This document shows, in pieces, positions 47,617 through 55,171 of a stretch of DNA of 64,000 nt. The position numbers were made by a program, and so were the translations under genes. The stretch comes from JAGPUQ01 sp963708735. Lineage in GTDB: Bacteria > Pseudomonadota > Gammaproteobacteria > Pseudomonadales > Porticoccaceae. The number at the start of each line of letters is the position of its first letter. Positions within the stretch are counted from its first letter, which is position 1. The notes beneath the pieces are model-generated. The model was not told the origin of the DNA. It did not search any database and saw only the letters and a program-made list of their open reading frames with translations. Location: assembly GCA_963708735.1 (NCBI GenBank), contig CAVPTW010000042.1:186001-250000 (forward strand), in the 5' to 3' direction.

Positions 47617-50007
47617 CTACCGACCCTTGGCCTCCGCCGCCGCGACGTGGCGTTTCACGGTGGCAAAGCTGTCCGGCGTGACCGACATGGAATCGATACC
47701 GCACTCCACCAGAAACTGCGCGAACTCCGGATGATCGCTGGGCGCCTGCCCGCACAGGCCGACCTTGGCGCCGGCAATGTGAGCGTCCCGGATCACGGTG
47801 CGAATCATCCATTGCACCGCCGCGTCCCGCTCGCTGAACAAGGGCGCCAGCAGCTCCGAATCGCGCTCCACACCCAAGGTCAACTGGGTCAGATCGTTGG
47901 AACCGATGGAAAAGCCATCGAAGCGCGCGGCAAATTCCGCGGCCAGAATGACGTTCGAAGGAATCTCGCACATCACATAGACCTGGAGTCCCCGCTCGCC
48001 CCGCACCAGACCGTTCTCCGCCATCACCGCGAGCACCTGGTCCGCCTCGCCCGGCGTGCGGCAGAATGGCACCATCACCACCACGTTGGTAAAGCCCATC
48101 TCTTCGCGCAGGCGGCGCAACGCCTGGCATTCCAGGTCGAAGCCCTCGCGGTAGCGCGGCGAGTAATAACGTGAGGCACCGCGAAAACCCAGCATGGGGT
48201 TCTCCTCGCGCGGCTCGAACTGGGTGCCACCGAGCAGGTGGGCGTATTCGTTGGTCTTGAAGTCCGAGAGCCGCACGATCACCGGGTTCGGGTATTGCAC
48301 CGCGGCGATGCGCGCGAGCCCGCGCGCCAGGCGGTCGACAAAATAATCCGTGCGTTTGGCGTAGCCCTTGGTGAGCGCCGCAATCTCCGCCTTGGCCGCG
48401 GCGTCGGTCAGTTCATCGAAATGCACCAGCGCCATGGGGTGAACCTTGATCGCGTGGTCGATGACGAACTCCATGCGCGCGAGTCCGACTCCGTCCGCCG
48501 GCAGACGCCACCAGCGCAGCGCCGCGCCCGGGTCGGCCAGATTGAGCATGATCTTGGTGCGGGTTGCGGGCAGTTCGGCAAGTGCGAGCTCGTCGATCCG
48601 GATGCTGGCCCGGCCACTGTAGACAAAGCCCTGATCGCCCTCGGCGCAGGACACCGTGACCTCGGCGCCATCGATCAGCGTGCGAGTCCCGGAGCCGGTG
48701 CCGATCACCGCCGGCACGCCCAGCTCGCGGCTGACGATGGCGGCGTGGGAGGTACGCCCGCCGTGATTGGTGACGATGGCCGCCGCGCGCTTCATGATCG
48801 GGACCCAGTCCGGGCTCGTGGTCTCCGCCACCAGAATGGCGCCGTCGACGAAGCGGTCGATATCGCGGGGATCGTCGATGCGGCACACCCGCCCCACCAC
48901 GGCCGCCTCGCCGATGGCGAGCCCACGCGCCAGCACCTCGCCCTTGTCCGCGACGGCGTAGGTGCGCAGGGTGTCCGCCGCGGTCTGCGAATGTACCGTC
49001 TCCGGCCGCGCCTGCACGATATAAAGCGCGCCGCTGCGCCCGTCGCGGGCCCACTCGATATCCATGGGCGTGCCGTAATGGGCTTCGATGGCGCAGGCCC
49101 AGCGCGCGAGTTGCAGGATCTCGGCATCGGTCAGCACCAGCGCCGCCCGCTCCGCCTCGGTGGTGTGGATATTGAGGGTGGAGCGCCCGCCCTCGGTTGT
49201 GTAGATCATCTTCTGCGCCTTGCCGCCGCAGCGCTTCTCGATGATGGGCACCAGCGCGGCATCGGCCAGCAGCGGCTTGAACACCAGATACTCGTCCGGG
49301 TCCACATCGCCCTGCACCACGTTCTCGCCGAGACCGTAGGCGGCATTGATCACCACCACGCGGTCGCAGCCGGTCTCGGTATCCAGGGTGAACATCACCC
49401 CGGCGCCGCCCAGATCGCTGCGCACCATCTGCTGCACGCCCACCGAAAGCGCCACCTTGTCGTGCGGGAAGCCTTTGGTTTCCCGGTAGCTGATGGCGCG
49501 CGCGGTGAACAGCGAGGCGTAGCAGCGCCGGCAGGCATCGAGCAGCGCCGCCTCGCCGCGGATATTGAGGAAGGTCTCCTGCTGGCCGGCAAAGCTCGCA
49601 TCGGGCAGATCCTCGGCAGTGGCGCTGGAGCGCACCGCGACATCCACATCCGCCATCCCGGTGCGGGCGCAAAGATCCCGGTAACCCGCAGTGATCGCCG
49701 CCGCCAGTTCCGCCGGCCAGGGCGCGCGTTCGAACGCCGCGCGGATATCGGCCGCCGCCGCGCCCAGCGACACCTCGGCCGCACGAGCCGCGGCCATGGC
49801 ATCGCCGATCAGTCGATCCAGCCCGCTGGCGGTCAGAAACAACCGGTAGGCATCCGCCGTGGTGGCAAAGCCCGGCGGTACCGCAATACCGCTGGCCGAC
49901 AACTGCGACAGCATCTCGCCGAGGGACGCATTCTTACCGCCGACCTGGGCGACGTCGTCGCGCCGCACCTGGTCCAGATCGACCACATACCTTGAATCCT
50001 GAGCCAT
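47617..50007 (-). CDS. ppsA: phosphoenolpyruvate synthase
   Basis: This 796-residue enzyme converts pyruvate, ATP and water to PEP, AMP and phosphate in gluconeogenesis. The N-terminal ATP-grasp domain begins at QVGGKNASLGEML. The swivelling domain carries the phosphohistidine in GGRTSHAAIVSRELG (about residue 420). The C-terminal PEP/pyruvate barrel contains SIGSNDLTQLTLGVERDS and GLCGQAPSDHPEFAQFL near the end, with the catalytic Cys in GLCGQ. Full length. No divergent ppsR regulatory kinase gene is present; ssrA lies upstream instead. Confidence 0.97.
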   Translation of the reverse strand: MAQDSRYVVDLDQVRRDDVAQVGGKNASLGEMLSQLSASGIAVPPGFATTADAYRLFLTASGLDRLIGDAMAAARAAEVSLGAAAADIRAAFERAPWPAELAAAITAGYRDLCARTGMADVDVAVRSSATAEDLPDASFAGQQETFLNIRGEAALLDACRRCYASLFTARAISYRETKGFPHDKVALSVGVQQMVRSDLGGAGVMFTLDTETGCDRVVVINAAYGLGENVVQGDVDPDEYLVFKPLLADAALVPIIEKRCGGKAQKMIYTTEGGRSTLNIHTTEAERAALVLTDAEILQLARWACAIEAHYGTPMDIEWARDGRSGALYIVQARPETVHSQTAADTLRTYAVADKGEVLARGLAIGEAAVVGRVCRIDDPRDIDRFVDGAILVAETTSPDWVPIMKRAAAIVTNHGGRTSHAAIVSRELGVPAVIGTGSGTRTLIDGAEVTVSCAEGDQGFVYSGRASIRIDELALAELPATRTKIMLNLADPGAALRWWRLPADGVGLARMEFVIDHAIKVHPMALVHFDELTDAAAKAEIAALTKGYAKRTDYFVDRLARGLARIAAVQYPNPVIVRLSDFKTNEYAHLLGGTQFEPREENPMLGFRGASRYYSPRYREGFDLECQALRRLREEMGFTNVVVMVPFCRTPGEADQVLAVMAENGLVRGERGLQVYVMCEIPSNVILAAEFAARFDGFSIGSNDLTQLTLGVERDSELLAPLFSERDAAVQWMIRTVIRDAHIAGAKVGLCGQAPSDHPEFAQFLVECGIDSMSVTPDSFATVKRHVAAAEAKGR

Positions 50008-50130
50008 CGATTCCTCCGAGCGGATAGAGTCCCAATTACGCCTGGTGTTTATTGCACCACAATAACCGCTCGCTGCGCCAAAACCATCTCGTCCCTCCGT
50101 TGCACCGGGTCAAGCCGATCCCTGCTGTGC

Positions 50131-50136
50131 TAGAAT
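50131..50136 (+). promoter_or_regulatory. candidate -10 element of ssrA
   Basis: TAGAAT lies 81 bp upstream of the mature tmRNA 5' end, with a weak -35 (GTCAAG) 16 bp before it. This would give a precursor with a leader of about 75 nt, removed by RNase P. The match is weak and rests mainly on position. Confidence 0.35.
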
Positions 50137-50217
50137 CCGCGCGCTTCCGGCCTATCCAGCAATACGACCGGGGAACTTTGGGGCGGCTCGATTTGTCCCA
50201 TGAATACTTCAAGCTTT

Positions 50218-50582
50218 GGGGGCGTTTTGGATTCGACGCCGGTTACAAAGCCTGTGGTGCATGCCGAGAGGGCGATCAATCTCGTAAATCCAAAATCGCA
50301 AACTTTAGTTGCCAACGACGACAACTACGCACTCGCTGCTTAATACCCAGTAGGGTGCCGTCTGACTGAAGCCGTGCTTGTGCGTTCAGGTTCCAGGCGT
50401 CGACTCTCACAAGATCGCGCGGAAGCTCGTCCGGGGCGGAACCGCTAAAACCTTACCGGAATCGCCACATCGCGCGCCCTGTCGGCCGGGTTGTGATGGG
50501 CTAAACATAAAGACCGAATAAGCATGTAGAGCTACCGGTAGCGGACTGACGGACGCGGGTTCAATTCCCGCCGCCTCCACCA
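50218..50582 (+). ncRNA. ssrA: transfer-messenger RNA (tmRNA)
   Basis: This 365-nt tmRNA rescues stalled ribosomes. The tRNA-like domain pairs GGGGGCG at the 5' end with CGCCTCC before an encoded ACCA; TTTTGGATTCGACG and GGGTTCAATTCCC (T-arm) are diagnostic. The tag reading frame at 50311-50343 encodes ANDDNYALAA followed by TAA, the tag known from Pseudomonas. It lies between ppsA and a region of mobile-element remnants; the 3' end of ssrA is a common integration site. Confidence 0.97.
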
Positions 50583-50585
50583 TCC

Positions 50586-50617
50586 AAAAGGGCTCGGATA
50601 GTCTCCGGGCCCTTTTT
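50586..50617 (+). terminator. terminator after ssrA
   Basis: AAAAGGGCTCGGA pairs with TCCGGGCCCTTTTT across a five-base loop, with one G-T pair, and ends in a T-run. It starts four bases after the tmRNA 3' end. Confidence 0.88.
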
Positions 50618-50826
50618 CTTCTTCGCGCGAAATCCCCGCATGACGCCGGGTTCCAGCGTTCCCGGCCAAACCGTTCCCGGACCGGGGTGGGAACGCGCTG
50701 CCCCGCCGCCTGAGTGCAAACCGAGGGCTTCGCGGCCAGCCTCCGGCTGTCCAAACCCGCTCCCGGCGGATTTGTGCCCCCGAGGACCGCGACCCGCCTC
50801 GAAGGCGAACAAGGTAGAGCTGGCAT

Positions 50827-50862
50827 CAAATGGGGTAATGGGATGAGCTGTTACCCCATTTG
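50827..50862. repeat. 12-bp perfect inverted repeat downstream of ssrA
   Basis: CAAATGGGGTAA (50827-50838) and TTACCCCATTTG (50851-50862) are separated by exactly 12 bases. It is the only clear structure in the 365 bp between ssrA and the next gene, which otherwise hold no supported gene. It could be an operator, a recombinase site or the terminus of a lost element. Confidence 0.6.
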
Positions 50863-50910
50863 CTGGGCGCCAAGAAAACGCCATTCGTCGCTTACAGATA
50901 ATATGCCTGC

Positions 50911-50931
50911 GTAATAACATCCTGTTATCAC
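50911..50931. promoter_or_regulatory. candidate operator of the TumA-like regulator
   Basis: GTAATAACA-TCC-TGTTATCAC is an imperfect palindrome (eight of nine positions pair) ending 16 bp before the regulator start. Antitoxins of this kind usually repress their own promoter, so autoregulation is inferred from position and symmetry. Confidence 0.5.
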
Positions 50932-50947
50932 AACGGGGAACCCAGGC

Positions 50948-51280
50948 ATGCGCACAGTGATTGGCATCCATCCGGCCAAAACCGGCCGTCGGGCAGTCGA
51001 TGACGCCAACGGCCCTACGCCCACCGTCTGGTTCGATTCCTGGCGGCAGTTGGCGGGTCTGCTGTCGGACGAAAACCGCGCGTTGCTGCGCCTGATGCGG
51101 GAGCGGCAACCCCGCACGATGCTGGAGTTGGCCGAGTGGTCCGGCCGTGCAGCCAGCAACCTGTCGCGCACCCTGCGTCACCTGGAGCGCCACGGTCTGG
51201 TCAAGATGCACCGCAGCCCGGACACCCGCGCCGTGCGGCCGGAAGCATTAGCTACCGAGTTTCTGGTCGTGCTGGATTGA
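50948..51280 (+). CDS. winged-helix regulator, TumA-like antitoxin (orphan)
   Basis: This 110-residue protein has a winged HTH at about residues 40-90 (LLSDENRALLRLMRERQPRTM, split by the helix AEWSGRAASNLSRTLRHLERHGLV). The combination of a TVWFDSW segment before the HTH with SNLSRTLRHLERHGLV resembles the COG4190-type regulators that serve as TumA antitoxins. The matching TumE-type toxin, normally adjacent, is not found on either side. ATG 50948 has GGGGAA upstream. The frame after its stop continues open into the hsdM remnant. Orphan status and context suggest a decayed island. Confidence 0.7.
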   Translation: MRTVIGIHPAKTGRRAVDDANGPTPTVWFDSWRQLAGLLSDENRALLRLMRERQPRTMLELAEWSGRAASNLSRTLRHLERHGLVKMHRSPDTRAVRPEALATEFLVVLD

Positions 51281-51334
51281 TCCGGCATCCCCGAAGACCT
51301 GCAACAACACGCGATCGACCGGCAGAAGGCCCGA

Positions 51335-51448
51335 ATGACGAACAACAGCAAAGAAACCGAACGCGCCGAACTGCACAAGACCATCTGGCGCATTGCCAAC
51401 GACCTGCGCGGCAGCGTGGACGGCTGGGACTTAAAATCTGTTTTGTCA
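51335..51448 (+). pseudogene. hsdM remnant (type I restriction-modification methylase N terminus)
   Basis: About 33 codons beginning ATG 51335 encode RAELHKTIWRIANDLRGSVD then GWD, the conserved N terminus of type IC HsdM, which in intact genes continues FKxYVLGxLFYRFISEN. Here the similarity fades right after GWDLKSVL (about 51448) and the frame runs into unrelated sequence. The rest of hsdM, hsdS and hsdR are absent. The break probably marks an insertion or deletion junction next to the conjugative element. The rest of 51281-51597 holds no supported gene. Confidence 0.75.
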
Positions 51449-51597
51449 AGTCCTTTCTGCTTGAACTACCGGGCCAGAAGGTCAATAGTGACAACGGTTT
51501 GCGAGCATCCAAGATGTAGCTTCATAGCTTGGCTTGGCGATCAGGAGCCAACTAGGCGCCAGTAGATGGAGGTAGGTGTTTCCAGCGCATCGCGCTA

Positions 51598-51916
51598 CGC
51601 CCGAGTGGTGAAATCGGTAGACACAAGGGACTTGAACAATTTGAGCCTTCGGGGGGAAACGCCCGAAGTGAAGCCCGTCAAATTCGGCGAAAGCCCTGGA
51701 TGCTTCGGCATCCGAGCCAACGCCGAGCCAAGCCCAAGCTACGCGCTCGGGAAGGTGTAGAGAGCAGACGGCGGGCACCTACGGCCGCAAGGCTATGGTG
51801 AAGGCGTGCTCCAGACCACGAACGCCCTGCGGTGTGCAGGACGGCGGCGAAAGCCGAAGTGGCAAGAAAATCCCTCGCCGAAAGGCATGCCGGTTCGATT
51901 CCGGCCTCGGGCACCA
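51598..51916 (+). tRNA. tRNA-Leu (UAA) split by a group I intron
   Basis: Exon 1 (51598-51632, GCCCGAGTGGTGAAATCGGT... ending GGGACTT) and exon 2 (51867-51916, AAAATCCCTCGCC... ending CTCGGGCACCA) join into an 85-nt class II tRNA. Acceptor GCCCGAG/CTCGGGC, anticodon stem AGGGA/TCCCT with loop CTTAAAA (anticodon UAA), variable arm GCC-GAAA-GGC and T-arm GCCGG/CCGGC all pair. The intron sits between U34 and A35, the position of the cyanobacterial and plastid tRNA-Leu(UAA) intron. The gene lies between hsdM debris and the trb operon; it may be native chromosome or element cargo. Confidence 0.93.
51633..51866 (+). ncRNA. group I intron (tRNA-Leu type, IC3-like), no ORF
   Basis: This 234-nt intron begins GAACAATTTGAGCC and ends in GTGGCAAG, with the terminal G expected of group I introns. 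P1 forms between exon GG(A)CTT and intron GAGCC (51642-51646), giving the U-G pair at the 5' splice site. P2 is CTTCGGG/CCCGAAG (51646-51652 and 51661-51667). P7 pairs GAGCA (51762-51766) with TGCTC (51807-51811). GCCAAGCCCAAGC and AGACGGC match the conserved core of cyanobacterial tRNA-Leu introns. No endonuclease is encoded. Autocatalytic splicing is inferred from these features. Confidence 0.9.
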
Positions 51917-51922
51917 ATCTAG

Positions 51923-51953
51923 AGCCGCCCCTGTTCACGCAGGGGCGGCTTTT
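51923..51953 (+). terminator. terminator of tRNA-Leu(UAA)
   Basis: An 11-bp perfect stem AGCCGCCCCTG / CAGGGGCGGCT with a six-base loop is followed by TTTCC. It begins seven bases after the tRNA. Its right arm encodes the last residues of the convergent DUF2274 gene, so tRNA end and operon end share DNA. Confidence 0.8.
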
Positions 51954-52177
51954 CCGCTCTTGGGCTGCGTGCGCTTGAAGCCTCGATCGCTAGCCATGAA
52001 CGCCTCCAGCATGTGCGGGATCAGCGTCGTCGCATCGACCGCCTCGCCGTAGGCCTGCGCATGCAGCGCCGCGTAACGGTCGAGGTCGGCCTTGAGACTC
52101 GCCGGGCAAGCGAAGGTCAGTTTGGTGCTCTCGGTTTTCGGCAACGGGCCGAGCCGTAATTTGCGCGTCGTGCTCAT
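51935..52177 (-). CDS. DUF2274 domain-containing protein
   Basis: This 80-residue protein is of the kind encoded directly after trbI in Tn4371-type elements. It has the start LRLGPLPKTESTKLTFACP and a helix pair resembling a small ribbon-helix-helix/dimerisation unit (LKADLDRYAALHAQAYGEAVDA). It overlaps trbI by four bases. Its function is unknown. Its last codons form one arm of the tRNA-Leu terminator. Confidence 0.85.
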   Translation of the reverse strand: MSTTRKLRLGPLPKTESTKLTFACPASLKADLDRYAALHAQAYGEAVDATTLIPHMLEAFMASDRGFKRTQPKSGKAAPA

Positions 52178-53457
52178 CGGGAAGTCCCCCTGTTGAAGAA
52201 AAGCGGCTGGTACGGCCGCAGCACCAGATCCCGGTTGACGATGATGCGCACCGGCAGGCCCGGCCGCTCGGTCAAGGTGGGCTGGATATTGAGGTTGCGC
52301 CGGGTCATCTCCTGGCCGACCTGATTGATGCTGTCCTGCGCGCTGTCGCGCCCGGCTATGATGACGCGATCACCGTTCTGGCGGTTCTCCGGCGCGGCCA
52401 GCTCGGCACCGACACCCAGCAGCGTGGTCAGTGCCGCGCCGGCAAAGACGCGATCCCAATGCCAGTCCACATCGTCTTCCAGGCCGGCATAGCCGGCCGG
52501 GTCGGTGCCGGCTAGGTTGTCGAGCGTCAGCGAAGACGTATCCGGCAGGATGATCCGGCTCCATACCACCTGCACGCGGCTCTGCCCGTAGCTGACCTGG
52601 CTGTTGTATTTGCCCAGGATGCGCGAACCCTGCGGGATCAGCAGGAAGCGCCCAGTGGCCGTGTCATAGACCGGCTCCGTCACCGTGGCGATCACGTCGC
52701 CCGGCAGGTCCGACTTGATGCCCGTCACCAGCGCCCCGGCGACCACCGTTCCGGCCATGACTTGATACGGCGAAGCCGGCAGGGTCAGATTGCCGGAATT
52801 ACGGGTTTCCGTGGTTCCGGCTTTCTGAAACGCCTCTTTCTGATCTTGCCGGTTCTGCACGGCGGTCGGATCGGCAGGCTGGGCCGCCGTCGAGGCCGGG
52901 CCGGCGGCCATCGGGTCGAACGCCGCATTGGCGGCGAAGCCCGGCGCAGCGCCGACCTGCGACTGCGCCGCTGGCGCGGCCTTCTGCGTGCCCGAGCGGA
53001 AGAACACGGACGAGGCCGCGGCCGATTCGGCTTCCTTGCGCAGCGCGTCGTTGGGGTCATGGCCAGGGGGCGCGTAAGTGGCTGTCACCGGTTGCTGCGA
53101 CTTCACGATGGCCGGGCCAAGATCGCCCGGCAGCGGTGGCCCCAGCTCGGGCACCTTGGGCGGCAAGGCTGGCGGTAGCTTGGAGTAGTCCGCCGGCAGC
53201 GCATCCATCCCTTCGGACTTCGACACACGATCCACGTTATAAAGCTCGGTCTGCTCGCCAGTACCGCGCCGCTGCGGTTGTAGCGACCACATCAGCGCGC
53301 CGAGTACGGCGGCCGACAGGCCGCCGGCCAGGATCGCCAGCGTGCGCCGGTTCAAGCGCGTGACCGGGCGCGGCTGGGCGCGCAGCGCCACCGCCTCGGG
53401 TGCGATCTTGCCCGCCACCTGCGACGCGACGAGGTCGGGAGTGTCGTCCTGGCTCAT
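52174..53457 (-). CDS. trbI: conjugal transfer protein TrbI (VirB10-like)
   Basis: This 427-residue VirB10-family protein spans the envelope as part of the type IV secretion core complex. A single transmembrane helix lies at about residues 38-56 after a cytoplasmic N terminus. A Pro/Ala-rich periplasmic linker follows (about residues 85-200). The C-terminal VirB10 beta-barrel domain contains GTVVAGALVTGIKSDLPGDV, LLIPQGSRILGKYNSQV and RIIVNRDLVLRPY. It lies two bases after trbG. Confidence 0.94.
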   Translation of the reverse strand: MSQDDTPDLVASQVAGKIAPEAVALRAQPRPVTRLNRRTLAILAGGLSAAVLGALMWSLQPQRRGTGEQTELYNVDRVSKSEGMDALPADYSKLPPALPPKVPELGPPLPGDLGPAIVKSQQPVTATYAPPGHDPNDALRKEAESAAASSVFFRSGTQKAAPAAQSQVGAAPGFAANAAFDPMAAGPASTAAQPADPTAVQNRQDQKEAFQKAGTTETRNSGNLTLPASPYQVMAGTVVAGALVTGIKSDLPGDVIATVTEPVYDTATGRFLLIPQGSRILGKYNSQVSYGQSRVQVVWSRIILPDTSSLTLDNLAGTDPAGYAGLEDDVDWHWDRVFAGAALTTLLGVGAELAAPENRQNGDRVIIAGRDSAQDSINQVGQEMTRRNLNIQPTLTERPGLPVRIIVNRDLVLRPYQPLFFNRGTSR

Positions 53458-53459
53458 GG

Positions 53460-54452
53460 TCAGTTCCTCCGCGCAACGCCATCGGTGCGCTCGATGCGTA
53501 CCACGTCGCCCTTGTCTCCGCCTAGGCGCAGTTCGGCCGCGCCGAACAGCCGATCCACGATGTAGTACGGCGAGCGGAAGCGGTAGTTGACGAGCTGGCC
53601 GTCGCCCTGCGCGCCGATGACGAACAGTGGTGGCAGTTCGCCTTGCGTGATACCGGGCGGGAACTGGATATAGACCTTCTCGCCGTCATCGAAGGCGCGC
53701 AGCGGCTTCCACGGCGGATTGCTGCCCGACACGGCGTAGCGGAAGCGGATCTTGTCCAGCGACAAGCCGGTATCGACCGGCGCGGCCGCTTGCGCAGTCT
53801 GGCTCTGGCGTTGCAAGGCCAACATCTTGTCCTTGGGATAGTCCCAGGACACCGAGGCCATCCATGCCTTTTCCGTCGAAGTCAGTTCCAGCAGGTATGT
53901 CCGGCGGCTGGTAGTAATGACCAGATTGGTTTTCAGGCCCGAGCGGATGGGCTTGACCAGCACGTTCACGCGCAGTTCGTCGCCGCTGCCGCTGGATGTG
54001 TCGCCGACAATCCAGCGCACGGTATCGCCGGCGGCGACCGTCACCAATTCCTCGCCCGGCTGGAGCGAAACCACGGTCACGCGCCCCGGCGCGGCATAGA
54101 TTTGATAGAGCGCGCCATCGGTGAAGGGCCACACCTGAATCGCATTGACGTAGCCCTCGCGGGTCGGCGCGATGCGCGCCTCGGCGTTGGCTTTCGACAC
54201 GCGCACGGTTTCGTCGGCCGGCTCCGGCACGGGTTTGGCTCCATCCGTCCCAGGCAGCGATTTCAACTGATCCGGCAGCGCCAGCGGTTCGGGAACGGTG
54301 ATGACCTCCACCGGCTTGGGCGGCTCCGGCAGCGGCTGTGCCTGCACCGGCTCATCAAGTGAGATGGACGGCGGTGGCTTGCCTTGCGAGGCGCAGCCCG
54401 CAAGAGCAAGCAGGATCAACGGTAAGACGGATTCACGGAAAAGTGCATTCAT
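53460..54452 (-). CDS. trbG: conjugal transfer protein TrbG (VirB9-like)
   Basis: This 330-residue VirB9/TrbG-family component of the outer-membrane core complex has a lipoprotein-type signal (LLALAGC, Cys about residue 20). The typical segments IQVWPFTDGALYQIYAAPGRV, RRTYLLELTSTEKAWMASVSW and C-terminal FVIGAQGDGQLVNYRFRSPYYIVD follow. The start is set at ATG 54452, overlapping the trbF stop as ATGA. Confidence 0.94.
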   Translation of the reverse strand: MNALFRESVLPLILLALAGCASQGKPPPSISLDEPVQAQPLPEPPKPVEVITVPEPLALPDQLKSLPGTDGAKPVPEPADETVRVSKANAEARIAPTREGYVNAIQVWPFTDGALYQIYAAPGRVTVVSLQPGEELVTVAAGDTVRWIVGDTSSGSGDELRVNVLVKPIRSGLKTNLVITTSRRTYLLELTSTEKAWMASVSWDYPKDKMLALQRQSQTAQAAAPVDTGLSLDKIRFRYAVSGSNPPWKPLRAFDDGEKVYIQFPPGITQGELPPLFVIGAQGDGQLVNYRFRSPYYIVDRLFGAAELRLGGDKGDVVRIERTDGVARRN

Positions 54453-55153
54453 GGCTTGGCTCCTTCGGAAGAATCCAGTTCTCGGCTCCACGACAGGCCA
54501 TTGACGTAGATACCCAGCGGGTTCTTGCGCAGGCGCTGTTCGGTGCGCGGGGTTTGCAGGACTGTGGAAAGCACGGCGTTCCAGCGTTCGGTGCCAGCGG
54601 GTGCGCCATTGATGAACCGTTGCTCCGTCCAGCGCACGTTGAAAGACGTGTCGCTGGCGCGGGTCACGCTGGTGATCTGCACCGTCACCGACTCTTTGCC
54701 GATGCGGGCGAACGGGTCATTGGTGCGGGCGTACTCGTTGAGCACGGCCGCGCCCTTGTCGGTGGTGTAGTCGTAGGCTTCGAGCCAGTTCTGCCGCACG
54801 ACGATGGGATCGACGGACAGCATGCGCACCAGCGTGATGAAGTGCGCGAGGTGGTAGGCGATCTGCGCATCTGCTGGCTTGTACGGCGTGGCAGCTTCGC
54901 CGACCGCGCGCACTTGGCCGCTCTTGTCCACCTCGATGACGTAGGGCGTCACGACGGACTGCGCTGAACGCCACACCAAGCCGCCGGCCATCAACAGCGC
55001 CAGCAGCAGGCAGCCGAAGGCCATGAAGCGCCAGTTTTTCGCTTGCACGCGGGCCGAGCCGATACGGTCGTCCCACACCTGGGCGGCAGCTTGATATGGG
55101 GTGGCAGGCTGCGGCGTATCGGCATAGCGCACCTGCGGTCGCTTGAATCGCAT
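54449..55153 (-). CDS. trbF: conjugal transfer protein TrbF (VirB8-like)
   Basis: This 234-residue VirB8-family inner-membrane protein nucleates the secretion channel. A transmembrane helix at about residues 45-65 (FGCLLLALLMAGGLVWRSAQ) is preceded by a short cytoplasmic region. The periplasmic NTF2-like domain includes FITLVRMLSVDPIVVRQNW and ends RLRKNPLGIYVNGLSWSREL. It lies 18 bp downstream of trbL. Confidence 0.94.
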   Translation of the reverse strand: MRFKRPQVRYADTPQPATPYQAAAQVWDDRIGSARVQAKNWRFMAFGCLLLALLMAGGLVWRSAQSVVTPYVIEVDKSGQVRAVGEAATPYKPADAQIAYHLAHFITLVRMLSVDPIVVRQNWLEAYDYTTDKGAAVLNEYARTNDPFARIGKESVTVQITSVTRASDTSFNVRWTEQRFINGAPAGTERWNAVLSTVLQTPRTEQRLRKNPLGIYVNGLSWSRELDSSEGAKP

Positions 55154-55171
55154 AGGGGCTCTCCTTGGTGG

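Noticed and set aside
51566..51760. 64-codon open frame within the tRNA-Leu/intron region
   Set aside because: It crosses exon 1 and the intron core helices and has no homing endonuclease motif; structure constraints explain the sequence.
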